Shown here: positions 36,101-48,269 of the stretch, one piece after another
Layout of the letters: every line of letters starts with the position of its first letter
Numbering within the stretch: the first letter of the stretch is position 1
From: Acanthaster planci
Taxonomy: Eukaryota; Echinodermata; Asteroidea; Valvatida; Acanthasteridae
Reading direction: 5' to 3'
NCBI RefSeq assembly: GCF_001949145.1
Contig: NW_019091402.1
Coordinates: 1,530,967 to 1,594,966, forward strand
DNA: 64,000 nt
Program-made: the position numbers and the translations under genes
The notes under the pieces: model-generated
Database searches by the model: none
Told to the model about the DNA's origin: nothing
Seen by the model: the letters and a program-made list of their open reading frames with translations, nothing else

Positions 36101-37316
36101 CAGATGGGCCAGGGCCAACAAAAGCAATACAATTACTGTGATCCGTAGACCTGCTGCCCCACATCTGGTCGTGGATCAATAAAAGACATAGATTTATCTA
36201 AAGTAAAACGTTTGGCTATTTGAAATATATAAGAGATCAAACTGAGACACATACTTCAGGGAATGATACAGACATTAACGACAGAAAATTATACTTACAA
36301 ATTGCAATGGGAAGGTAGTATTAAAAAGGGGGAAATGAAATGCAAAATCAAAATCATCATGTGACATGAATAGACGGTTCTACCATAAGTCCAGGGGTAG
36401 GACCACTAAGTAACTTTAGGACTGGTCCATTTCAATTTTTGGGAGGTGCCTAATTTCTCTATCCTCTGCACACGTACCCCTTTGTTATCTCACGAACAAT
36501 GGCAAGTCATCATCGTGCATGACATAGCTTACAAGTTACACAGCCTTCTTACCTGTGGCGATGGACATCATGCTTGGTGAAGACAGCGTGATGAAGACAG
36601 GATCTGTCCACTCTGCCCGTACTCCATTCTCCTCCATGGCATCCAAAGACGGAAACTCGTATCCAAGACGATCCCACCGGAGAGCGTCGACTAGCATCAG
36701 GAAAACCTTTTCCTGTCAAAGGTCCAAGGGTTTCCATGATTTGATCAAAGATCAGAGATCAGAGGTCCATTATGAGCATCTTACAAACAACGCCCCACAT
36801 TCTGTGGCATAAGGCTATTAAAACGCATGATGCGAAATTGAGCCAGTGTTTGTGAAATCGGCAGCTACTGTTGTGCATATTGTATTAAAAACACCATGTA
36901 TTGGAAGATGCGGTGTAAAGGCTCAAGCTATTCTGCCTGAGCTCAAGAATTACGAAGGCCATTTCCCGGTGTTTTGGTAAAGTCCATTTTGAAACCCTTT
37001 CAGAATAGGTACAATGGAACAGTAACAGACAAATAATTACAGTTTATTTACAACCCGACGATTTCTTATACATTTATTGAGACTTGGAAATGGAATCGAC
37101 TACAAATGCACAAGTTTTCTACGGGGAGTGACTTCATTATCAGTCAACGTCGCAGGTTGCTGTGAACCGTCTATCAAACGGTAAACGGCACTTTAGTTTC
37201 ATACCGACGTTGATCGCTCCTCTTAACTTGGAACCCGATTTTCTTACCTTAGCAGCTAACGTCTGAAGCGTCATTAAAGAAATCACCAGTGCTGATCGCA
37301 GTATTTTACGGTCCAT
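33161..37316 (-). CDS. ENPP-B: ENPP6-like ectophosphodiesterase, 3' end in gap
   Basis: Paralogue of ENPP-C. Exons right to left: 37248-37316 (start Met and signal peptide MDRKILRSALVISLM..), 36553-36712, 34986-35392, 34255-34473, 33559-33699, 33161-33250 (cut by the gap). Lengths 69, 160, 407, 219, 141 equal those of ENPP-C and every visible splice site is GT-AG. Metal ligands: Asp in MLVDALRWD, Asp and His in VIDNALHAFG, Asp-His in ITGDHGM, His in AADHGYDN. The nucleophile region reads ITLSSPSM. No frame break in the visible part, so probably functional. As in the family, it should be an extracellular, membrane-tethered phosphodiesterase; substrate unknown. Confidence 0.88.
35470..35745. 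repeat. Dispersed repeat E, copy 2, inserted in ENPP-B intron
   Basis: The intron between ENPP-B exons 36553-36712 and 34986-35392 carries this extra block; the ENPP-C intron goes from ACACCAATC straight to GGAAAAGCGCC at 44740-44763. Shares the CTCCCAGGGCGATTTTGAC core with 12565-12700. Confidence 0.6.
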
Positions 37317-38689
37317 TGCAGAAGGGGGTTCTCTTTTAAAAGTTCATTCACAGCAGGATGATTACCAAAATGTTCCAAGTTACGAGCAGACTATTCGTCA
37401 CAGGCTCCTTCCACAAGTGCATGTTGACATTTGTACCTGATAACGTAAAATTATCTTCTCTAATTGTATCTATTGTGTACTTAAAGTCACTCCTGGTTTG
37501 CACTTTGAGATGGGTGCAATGATTTTTTTTCAACTTTGAAGGTTGACCACATAATTTTTAAATCTAATATTTGATTTTTCCCCCATTAAACCTGTCAAAA
37601 ACAACTAAAAATTACTTTGAGAAATTGTTCACAATAAGGCAACAATTGATACCAAATAGATGCAATCGTGAGAGTTTTGGACTTCGGTAAAATGTTTATC
37701 TTCTTTATTTACATTTCACCTCAGTAGGATTTAAACGCCCACACAAGAATATGCAGCCTGAGTTTTGCAAAGGAACGGTTTGCTGACAACGTTCCACATG
37801 CTGAGGATATCACATGGCGTATTCAGCTAATAACCAGCTTTTAAGTTGTTTATTTTTTGCTTTGCTGAGTAACAGTTTTCGTTGCTAAGTAGATCTCTGT
37901 CCACTGCTTATTTCCATAACAAAGGCCCTGACAATTACGACATGTAATATGAATAACGGTACTCTACTGTCAAACTGATAGTGTCAACAGTGTCGTATGT
38001 TGAAGTGTCGAAGTAACATTTATCTTGGAATATTTATTAATCCGTGTTGCCTTACCACCACATTTGTTTTCGTTTTATGCGCTGCGAGTGTGACGTAGAA
38101 AGCACGCGTTTCAGTTTACATAGCAACTGATGATTAGAAGCCTTTACTTCCCACAGCTACAGCAGCAACAAGGGCACACTATCACTGACAAAGTCTTCCT
38201 TGGTCTAGTTTCGTTGATGAGTTTTGCCGAACAACCATGAAGTATTAATTACACAGATGAACAACGAACTCGATAACATTATCAGTCGTCTCTTGACATT
38301 GGAGGTAAGAACGGTATCAAAGATCAGGCCTGTAGCCCACGAATTAGGTCCCATTTGCATATGATGACAAAATTTGGCAAAATACCTATCGGAAAGATTT
38401 TGGGACGGCGAGGGCTTGGTTAACCCGATTGTCAAATCCATTTTGGAGGCGGACAGTACCCAGTTGTCTACAGTTTTATTTTTTAAAATCGTTTCAACCT
38501 TAAATTTCGATCTTTTAAAAATAATTCCTCTGCAAGTGAGATATTTGTCACCCAGGTCTTTGAAATGTGCAAAGTAAACATTTTAGCACTTGTGGCACTT
38601 TAAACAAATAAAGTGGCCAGTGTCTGGCGTTGCCAACCCACGCGTGTCTTACATGCCACCTTGAAAGTTGGTGTTGACTTGGTGTCGAG

Positions 38690-39660
38690 TCTACTGCGAC
38701 TCCAGATCTCAAGAACCAGATCCCAGCGAGTGTTACTGGACAAGAAGATCAACAACTCTCGGCAGACTCTTCAAGATACGATACAGCCAAGAGATTTCTC
38801 CAAGATTCAAGCCCTTAACTAGTTATCCAGCCCTCACGCCTACAAGACTACCCGCCACAAGAAGAACAAGAAATTTACCAAGCTGTGCCCAAAACCCCTT
38901 GTTCGGAATAGGCGATCCCCCTTACCATACATAGGAAACGCATCCCACAAGATCCAACGCATCCTTCACCGAGCTAACATCTGAGTATTCCACACTGCAG
39001 CCAAGAAACTTCAAGCCACCCTGTAGACCCAAAAGGACAAGCAAGACCATCGGACAAAAGCTGGTGTCTACAAGATCCCCTGCGAATGTGGGGAGGTGTA
39101 TATCGGCAAGACTGGTCGGGACTTGCCCACCAGACTCAAAGAACACATATTGACCAAGGACGCAGAGGTGACAACGATAAATCAGCGATTGTCAAGCACT
39201 CACACATTAAGGATCACGTCATCAACTGGCAAGCAGCTCATCTAATCGCTCCAGTCAACAGATGGTACCCAAGACGCATCAGGGAAGCTATCGAGATATA
39301 CAAGTACGACGCAGTACCCCAAGACGTTGGATTCCACATCAGCAGCGTCTGGCACTCCATATTACCCTCCCAGACCAATGTGTCATCTATACCCTCGGTC
39401 ACTAGTTCCTCCTCCCACTAAACCCTAGGCCACACTGCCATGCATCAGTGAACGCACTTAGTAGCCTTTCAGCCCAGCGGATCCACCATTAGCAAGCTCT
39501 TCTGCTCCAGTGCACCCTTAGCATCCTCTGTAGCACTTATAACCAGTATCTTTAGAGACAGGCAACCAGTCATCTTCCTGAAGACGAACAGAGCATACTG
39601 ATCACCATCGGTTCTTCTCACAACCACACACTCATAAAAGAGATATTTTCTTCTATATGG
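38690..39660 (+). mobile_element. Penelope-like C-terminal fragment with GIY-YIG domain
   Basis: Translates to YIGNASHKIQRILHRANI, then (39057-39150) GVYKIPCECGEVYIGKTGRD and PTRLKEH, the GIY-YIG endonuclease start, and after a one-base shift KHSHIKDHVINWQAAHLIA, RWYPRRIREAIEIYKYDAVP and DVGFHISSVWHSIL. The order and motifs are those of Penelope-like retroelements. It is 5'-truncated, has stops, and interrupts unit 1 of the segmental duplication (unit 2 lacks it). Confidence 0.82.
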
Positions 39661-39953
39661 TGCAAGCGCAAGCTTAACCTATTGAGGTCGATATTTTGCT
39701 ATACCTAACACTGCCAATAGACGAGGTTCTTATGGCAAAATGCCAATGTCAGGAACTGGGAAGTAATTTATCATTCCACATCACACGGAAGCCATCTCGA
39801 CAGAACTCCCTTTGTTTTATTCTTGCGGTTAAGCCTCTGAAGCTTTTACAAAATTTAGGTGCCTATCATAGAGTCGCAGCCTTGATTATATACAGCAGTG
39901 GGATCTAGAAATCGCAAATTTTCACAAACTGAAGATATGTTCTTGTAACTTAC

Positions 39954-40094
39954 TGAAAATGGATACCAATTGGAGTCCACGTGGCCCAGGAGTTTCATAA
40001 TCCTGTCGCTATTGGCGTAGTGGAAACGAGTGGGGAAATCCTCTTTCTTATAGATATTCAGCTGAGGATGGGCGTTCACCAAGGCACTGTAAAT
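39954..40094 (-). pseudogene. Orphan ENPP exon
   Basis: 141-base copy of the fourth ENPP-D exon (51124-51264): VNAHPQLNIYKKEDFPTRFH and SDRIMKLLGHVDSNW are nearly identical. The donor (GTAAGTT) is kept, but the acceptor CAG of ENPP-D is AAC here, so it should not be spliced in. No other ENPP-D exon lies nearby. It sits exactly at the junction between the two segmental duplication units. Confidence 0.85.
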
Positions 40095-41526
40095 GTTACC
40101 AGCCCCTCATTTTCTCATTAAATGTATTTTATGCTGAAATGTGCTCTGATTTGTGTATTTTGCCTTATTTGAACAATGTACATCAAACTCTCTCATAATC
40201 ACATCAGAATTGAGACCCCCCAACTTTTGTAGGTATACTTGTGACTTTTGGAAGATATACCCAGAACTAAGATCAATATGATAACATAGTTTTGTGGAAG
40301 CAAAAAATTCAATTCATTACGAATGGAAGATTTGAAATGTATCATGGTCGATATAGAAATAGTTTTACAAACGTAAAAACAACTTTATTTTGTGTTTTAC
40401 TATACGTATTTTATTATTTACTGACTACAATAGATAATCTGGGTTTTGTTTTTAACATTGTGCCTCCTTTTTGTCTTTGTACAGATCTGTGGTTTTATAT
40501 AAGTTGTAGAGATTTTTCATGCTAACATATTCATTATTATATAACATTTATAATTAAATGTAAAACGCCTGTTTCACTCATTCCAGAAACTCGGAAAAAA
40601 GAACATTTTTCCTTTTTTTTACTTTGCCTGTCACATTGTGACCTTTAACCCGAAGACCGGTACTTCGGTAAGAAGGAAATGCACACGAAAGGCAGAGCGA
40701 AACAAGAACATCCCCAGCAAATTGCATTTAAATTTCTGCACAGGTGGAGATTAATTTTATTTTTGTGAATTTCCATGTAACATACAGAAGCATGTGCATC
40801 ATACATGTATAAACATCGAGCCGATTTTTGTCGACTCGACGACCCACTTTCGACGACCTACTGTATAGGAGTTTGTAGTTTGTATAATATCCTTTCGGTA
40901 GTCGCGATATTTAATGATTTAATTATTATGATAATTTTAGTACAGTCAGTAATTCCATAATGCTACACGAAGCAACATTTGTGTGATGTGGTGTCAACGC
41001 AATGATTACGTGTCCTCGGGAAAGTCTCGTTTTTTTCATCAATCTTTGTTTATTGGTTTTCAGTCCACTCTAGTCCACTTTGTGAAATGTCGTGACAACA
41101 TCAAATAAACCGATTACAAATGAGGAACAATATTTGAATTTAAATCATTTTCAACACCCACATAACATTAATTTTCCCAAAGGGCAAAACAGTGATCTGC
41201 TAAGAAAGTGCTATTTTGCTCCTCTGGACCCAAACCTTGGAGTGAAATGAGTTCAGACTATATAATTTTGTGGTAAAATGTAGTTCCAAAAATGACCTCT
41301 ATTTGCATGTTGACCCCGAGGGCGTTACTCACTTCAGTCCAGAAATTCTGCCGCATTCTATTCACAATGTCAACATCTCACGATTTGTGAATGCTTCCTG
41401 GATACTATAATGTTTTGTTTTGGACCACCCACGTTCTCAAAAGATACAGGCCAGTCGAAGAATACATGATTTTGTATAGACAGTTTGTCACTTATATTGA
41501 TGTCTAATTGGTTTAACTCAACGTTT

Positions 41527-44500
41527 CTAATACACGATGGAAAGAATACATAGCATCCACAACGACATGGAGGCGCGAAGACGTACTTGTCCATTGGGAC
41601 AGCAGTCACAAATAGTCTCCTTACTTCCCAACATGTCCTTGTAGTTGTCTCGTGATCCGTTGTTTGGAGCTGGCACAATGCCAAGGAGTTCACACATCAA
41701 AGGGTATATATTCACCTGTCGAAGTTTGGAGACAAAAATGCATGCAATGAATACCGCGAAGGGGCGTTATTCAGTCGGTTTCTAAGCTCACTTACGGCTG
41801 TGGGACAAGCTTAGGCCTGCAAACAGGAAGGGAAGAAGCCTTTTGGAGGCTAAAGTATGACGCAAAAGCACTCAAAAGTTGTTCAACATGACGGGTGAAG
41901 GTATTTCAGGAAGCGTGCCTTGTGTGTGGAGGCGTGTACATTCTCGAATCTGCGTATTTCTATTGGGAATTTCATGCTAGAATAAGGAGAGACTTCGGAG
42001 GCGCACGCGTTTCTGCTCATATCTGTATAAATTTAAACGACGAATGAAAAACATCGCTTGACCAAAGATCTTCTTTAGTCCTTTTCTTCTGATTTTATGA
42101 TCTGCTGGTGCAACTCCAATCACAACTGCCGACCGGTTTGGAAACAAAATGGCGTCAACCGCTAACTAGTGTCCGAACACATGAATGACGGCTCTCAGGG
42201 GTTTCACAGTTCACTCCTGCCCACTAACCGACCCTCTAGCGAACCTTTCAGGATGCATGACGTCGTTTCTTTGAGTCAGGAGGACAGTTTAAACTCGTTC
42301 ACAAGCGGTGCAAGATAGTCGCACAAAATTGCAGTTATTCTGGTTTTCTTACCGATTCGAAGTGCTTTGCTAGATAGCCCTTCTTGAAGCTGGGTCCCTG
42401 AGCGTAGAAGGAAGATTTCATCGTCATGTCTTCGTTGTCATAACCGTGATCGGCGGCCTTCCCAATCTCAATAAACCTTCTTTTCTAAATTGTTCGGAAC
42501 AGCAGGCAAAAAACAAAAGGAAAAGATCTCAGCAGGGGCTTTGCGTATAAAGTAGCTATTCCATTCTATTATTTGAAAATGGCAATCCATGTAAAAATAT
42601 CACGTAATTGTTGGTAACCGGGTTGAACATGAACATCGCCCTCTAAAGTGTCATAATGTTGCACATTGTTCCATACATGTAATTACCTTCCCTTACGGAA
42701 AAAAATTACAGTCTTGGAAGTAAGAGCTAATTCACATTTAATTAAATTGCTCGCTAAATATACAGTGACCGTAAATTTTAAGGGGAATCAGCGGCAGACA
42801 GCAACAAAATCGTCAACCTTCAATTCGAAATACATCACTGCATTTACCCACCTTCATCACTGCCCAGGTAGGATCCACGTAGCCAATGATAGGCAGATTT
42901 CGAGGGTTGTTTGCAAAGTGGAACCTCTCCGGGAAGTCTTCTTTCATGTACACATACATTGCAGGATGTGCGTCCTTAAGAATACTGTACACCTGGCACA
43001 TGTAAATGTAATTGTTTTCTTTAAAGTGACGGATGTGATGAGTGATGTTGATTGAAATGGATTATAATCATATAGCTGACAACTAGTGAATCGTTCACAT
43101 CTGGACCATTTGGATATGGATCAGTACATAAATGTAGGGTACAATTCCTTCTTGCCCCAGCTGCACTGAACATGAAATTTCGTAAGTTTAGAATAAATTC
43201 ATTTCCGAGAGCGATTACCTGACACAGATTACAGGCCAAAAAAAAATGAAAATAGTCTGAAATCACTTTCATTGATATTTCTTGTCAAATTACATTGTCA
43301 GGTGTAACAGGGATAGACAGACACGTCACACGTCGGACCCCAAATTTCTAGCAGGATCCATATTTTGATCAGTAGGCCCTAACACCACGATGGTCATTCA
43401 TTCAAGGGCTCATTAGCTGCGTGCGTGGCCGGTTATGTGCCGGTGACCTGGCTACGGTCGGCGATAACAAAAGTCTGCGACAAGTGCTTCAGGCTGCCTT
43501 TTTTCTTGTAACGAAATAGTAATTGGGATTTGGCCGGTGCTCGAACTACCACGGAGGTCTTACCTTCTGCAGTGCCCCATCTTTCGGTTTAATTTGAAAC
43601 ACCGGTCCAACGTCTGCGAAGATGAAATCAATATCGGTTTCATTGATGTAATCGTAGATGTAAATTCTTTTCTTTGCTGAATTTATCGTCATACCATGGT
43701 CAGCCGTTATTAGAAAGTTCAAGGTATCTTTCACCCTCTCATCTTTCATTCTCGTCAGGATGTAATCAATCAACTCGTTGACCTGAATAATGAAAACGAG
43801 GAGAAATATTCAGTAATTATGATTTCCAAAAGGCGGCTTTATTATATGCAGTGTCAGCAGTAAGGATGCCCTATTCTTATAACTGATATTTAGCAAACTG
43901 TTGAATTCTCTCTTATCAGCTTCTGACTGGGAAAGTTTTGGGCTGATGGTAATGCTGACGTTGAACGAGTGTAGTTATCTTTGAGATATTGTTGATGGCC
44001 TTGTTCATGAAAATGTTTATGCTAGTTTTGCCAGTGCATCGATTGGTCAAAAGTTCATAAAAAAAATTTCTGCGGTTTTCGATTTTACAACATATGCTAT
44101 ATGTTTTTAAAGTGACACAAGAGACTCAATGACACGGCATCTTGGAAAAAAGTAGTTAATAACTCACAACATTCTTAAATTAAGATGCGATGTTTTGGTT
44201 AATTAAGGTGGGCACTGGGATCTTGAGAGCTTGAAACTCTCAATTGAATGAAACAGAAGGCCTGCCTTTAACCTTTTCTGCCTCTTTCTTGGCAATGTCA
44301 AGGGCAGTGAATCCAAACGCGTGAAGCGCGTTATCGATGACTTCCACGTGGATCAGAACGAGGTCCAAGTCATCCTTGCCGTACAGCCAGTCGAAGATGA
44401 CGTCCGCGCGGTCGGTCAAGTTGGCGAATCGTTTCATCTCCGGGTTGGACGATACCTGCCAACGGGTGGGCTGCCTGCCGTTGATGGGTACCTGACCGCC

Positions 44501-46170
44501 AGGGTACATGAAGGTGCCCGCCTTGAGCCCCTGGTCCATGGCTGTCAGCCAAATCGGCTGGCCTCCGCCGTTAAACCACCAGGTACTGTTCAGTCCCGCC
44601 AGGTAATTCGGTGAGATTTCCCCGGTCTCTGGATCGAAAGCTTGGTTGTGGACTACGCCGTGACTCTCCACGTACAGACCTAGAAGCAGAGCAAGACATC
44701 TAACACAAATCTTTTTGTTATCTCTGTCTCCTACATCGACACCAATCAACATGGAAAAGCGCCTTAGCAGGAACATTACGGGCGCACTCCACGATTGTTA
44801 GTTAGACGACCAAAAGCGTTACATATCGAAGTGCCCCGAATCTGCTCAATCATTTTCCAGATATTCGTTATTACCCCTTGCGAGAACTACCGTGGGCACG
44901 ACCAGCGTCCCACACCCTTAAGCTTTCTTCAGTAGATCAAACACGGTAAACATGGCGAATGCTGAAGCCATACAGTGGTCAACTTAACCACTTTTGTCTC
45001 AATATGTCTATATTATATCGCAAGATGATTCGACCCCTTTGTTATTTCACGAACAATGGCAAGTCATCATCGTGCATGACACAGCTTACAAGTTACACAG
45101 CCTTCTTACCTGTGGCGATGGACATCATGCTTGGTGAAGACTGCGTGATGAAGACAGGATCTGTCCACTCGGCCCGTACTCCATTCTCCTCCATGGCATC
45201 CAAAGACGGAAACTCATATCCGAGACGATCCCACCTGAGAGCGTCGACCAGCATCAGGAAAACCTTCTCCTGTCAAAGGTCCAAGGATTTCCACGAGTTG
45301 ATCAAAGATCAGAGGACTGAGGTATAATCATTTTGTGGAATGGCCCATTATAAGCATCTTACACAACGCCAGTTGCATTGAGCCAGTTTTGTGAAATAGG
45401 AAGCTAGTGTTGTAAATTATTGTATTGTAAATCTTGTCTTTATATTGGAAGATGCGGTGTAAAGGCTTAAGCAGTAAGCCTTTTGCGAGTTAACTTTGAC
45501 CCAAATCTTGTACACTGATTCTTTAAATTCACGTGAACATAACAACTTAAATTCTCCTTACTAAAACCACTGTTGCTATACCTCGTAATTAGTTACATAA
45601 GTGACGCCTTGCAACAATACACTGTTCTCAATGGATAAAAAGAGCACAAAGGAACCAGTCCATTCCAGAGATGGTGGTCGCTATGCGAAAGTTTGCCCCG
45701 AATCACGAGGTATAGCTACAGTTTCTTTAGTCTGGGGAATTCAAGTCGTTATATTTATATGCAGTCAGATTTTATTCAAATTTAATTAACTCTCAATTGT
45801 CTTATTCTGCCGTTTTCCAGTGTTTTGGTAAAGTCCATTTTGAAATCCTTTCAGAAGACCGGTCAATAGGTACAAGAGAACAGTGGCAGAATAATAATTA
45901 CAGTTTATTTACAACCCGAAGATTTCTGATACATTTATTGAGACTTGGAAATGGAATCGACTACAAAAGTACCTGTTTTCTACGGGCAATGACTGTTCAG
46001 TCAACGTCACGGGTTCCTAAGAGCTGTCTGTCACACGGTAAACTGTACTTTTGATTTATACAGAAGTCGATTGCTCTAAACTTGGAACCCGATTTTCTTA
46101 CCTTAGCAGCTAACGTTTGAAGCGTCATTAAAGAGATCACCAGTGCTGATCGCAGTATTTTACGGTCCAT
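41527..46170 (-). CDS. ENPP-C: ENPP6-like ectophosphodiesterase, complete
   Basis: Seven exons right to left: 46102-46170, 45110-45269, 44273-44679, 43564-43782, 42852-42992, 42353-42484, 41527-41715. All junctions are GT-AG, phases agree, and the sum is 1317 bases (438 aa), the ENPP6 size. Signal peptide 1-22. Metal ligands Asp32, Asp192, His196, Asp240, His241, His345 (DALRWD, IDNALH, TADHGM, AADHGYDN). Nucleophile Ser67 in ITQSSPSM; the next conserved Asn is Ser70. The C-terminal 18 residues are hydrophobic after an Arg pair, fitting a GPI signal. For exon 42353-42484 I chose the acceptor giving 132 bases because A and D have the same length; an 18-base shorter option exists. Role: cell-surface hydrolysis of a phosphodiester, perhaps choline-containing; substrate is inference. 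Confidence 0.93.
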
Positions 46171-46612
46171 TGCAGAAGGGGGTTCTCTTTTAACAGTTGA
46201 TTCACAGCAGGATGATTACCAAAATGTACCAAGTTAAGAGCAGACTATTCGTCACAGCTTCCCTGCACAAGTACATGTGGACATTTGTACCTGATAACGT
46301 AAAATTGTATCTATTGTGTACTTGTGTCACTCCTGGTTTGCACTTTGAGATGGGTGCAATGATTTCTTTTCAAATTTGAAGGTTGACCACATTATTTTTA
46401 AATCTAATATTTGACTTTTCCCCATTAAACCTGTCAAAAACAACTAAAAATTACTTTGAGAAACTGTTCACAGTAAGGCAACAATTGATACCAAATAGAC
46501 GCAATCGTGAGCTTTTTGGACTTCGGTAAAATGTTTATCTTCTTTATTTCCATTTCACCTCAGTAGGATTTAAACGCTCACAAGAGAATAAGCAGCTTAA
46601 GTTTTGCAAAGG

Positions 46613-46660
46613 AACGGTCAGCTGACAACGTTCCACATGGAACGTTGTTAGCTGACCGTT
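46613..46660. repeat. Near-perfect 48-bp palindrome
   Basis: Arms 46613-46635 and 46638-46660 (AACGGTCAGCTGACAACG / CGTTGTTAGCTGACCGTT) pair with one mismatch around a two-base centre. The paralogous site in unit 1 (about 37771-37805) has only the left arm, so the right arm arose here after duplication. Confidence 0.88.
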
Positions 46661-47705
46661 GATGAGGATATCACATGGAATTTTCAGCTAATAACCTGCT
46701 TTTAAGTCGGTTTTTTTGCTTTGCTGAGTAACAGTTTTCTTTGCTAAGTATATAGTTCTCTGTCCTCTGCTTTCCATGATAACAAAGCCCTGACAATTAC
46801 GACATGTAATATGAATAATGGTACTCTACTGTCGAACTGATCGTGTGAACAGTTTCGTATGTCGAAGTAACATTTAACATGCTAAACAGGTTGGAATATT
46901 TTATTAATCTGTGCTGCCTTACCACCACATTTCTTTTCGTTTTATGCGCTGCGAGTGCAATGTAGAAAGCACGCATTTCATTTTACATATCGATGATTAG
47001 AAGCCTTTACTTCCCACAGCTACAGCTGCAACAAGGGCATACTATCACTGACAAAGTCTACCTTGGTCGAGGCACGTTGATGAGTTTTGCCGAACTATGA
47101 AGCACAAGATGAACAACGAACTCGATAACATTATCGGCAGCCTCTTGACATTGGAGGTGGGAACGGTATCAAAGATCAGGTCTGTAGCCCGCAAATTAGG
47201 TCCCATTTGCATATGATGACAAATTCGGCAAAATACCTATCGGAAAGATTTTTGGACGGTGGGGGCTTAGTTAATCCGGTTGTCAAATCAATTTTGGAGG
47301 CGGACTGTACCCAGTGGTCTACAGTTTTACTTTAATAAAAATCATCTAACCTTAAAGGTCAATCTTTTAAAAATAATTCCCCTGCAAGTGAGATATTTGT
47401 TTCCGTTCACCAAGATCTTTGAAATGTGCAAAGTAAAGAATCTTGCACTTGTTGCGCTTTGAACAATAAATTGGCCAGTGTCTGGCGTTGACCTTCCAAC
47501 GTGCGCTTGTCTTACAGGCAACCTTGGCATGTAAATTGAAAGTTGGTGTTGAGTTTAATATAATATTAATCCCCAAACGAGCCACCGGCTTCGAATACCT
47601 ACCACTGATAATAGACAAGGTTCTTACAGCAAAATGCAAATGTCGGGAACTGGGAAGTGATTTTTATTAAATAAAGACGTGCCACACTTATAAGTGAGAC
47701 TCAAG

Positions 47706-47916
47706 CAATGGCGTAGCTAGGATTATACTGGTGGGAGGGGGCACAAAGGGGGTGGGGGCACCAGCATCTTTTTCATGGGGGCACCAGCTTTCAGTGGTGT
47801 GTTTTTTTAGGGGCAAGGTTTTGTTAGCCTTGCCCAATATCCATTCATCCGTTTTTTTTGTGGGGGCGGGGGGCGGGCAACATGTGCCCCCAGGCCTCCC
47901 CGTGGCCACGCCCCTG
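47706..47916. mobile_element. hAT-type MITE
   Basis: Left end CAATGGCGTAGCTAGG, right end inverse CAGGGGCGTGGCCACGG. Flanks GACTCAAG (47698-47705) and GGCTTAAG (47917-47924) fit an 8-base target duplication with two changes. G/C-rich interior, no transposase. Absent from unit 1 of the duplication. Confidence 0.75.
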
Positions 47917-48269
47917 GGCTTAAGTCAGTCACGCATTGATATGAGTGTTTTCTCCCTTAAAGCAAACAAGGCTAAACAGTTAAACAACGTAATTAAATAC
48001 CCTTTCAAAAGTTATATTTTCGAATAGGAAACAGAATGGGAAAGAAGGGAAGAGAGATGGGAGGGAGAGGAGAGGTGAGATGGACCCCTATTCGAACCAC
48101 AAACATCCTTGGAAATCTTTTCCATTATTCACAACACCACACAGAAGCCATCTCGACCGAACTCCCTCTGTTTTATTCTAGCGGCTTTGCCGCTGAAGCG
48201 TTTATTCAGTGTAGGTGCCTTTTATAGAATGAACGCCTTGATTATATACAGCAGTGGGATCGGTTGAAC

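Larger units (their letters stand above)
30475..39905. repeat. Segmental duplication, unit 1 (contains ENPP-B)
   Basis: Colinear with 40255-48260: matching non-coding blocks left of the gene (31816-32557 with 40984-41520), all ENPP exons and most intron sequence, and the right flank (38040-38686 with 46920-47555; 39695-39903 with 47590-48258). Differences are mostly insertions: repeat E at about 35470-35745, about 440 bases near 36030-36477, and a Penelope fragment at about 38690-39660 in unit 1; a hAT-type MITE and a small palindrome in unit 2. Edges are approximate. Confidence 0.85.
40255..48260. repeat. Segmental duplication, unit 2 (contains ENPP-C)
   Basis: Partner of 30475-39905. Shorter, mainly because the R1-derived left flank is partly deleted and the Penelope and repeat E insertions are absent. 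Exon sequences are more alike than intron sequences. Confidence 0.85.
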
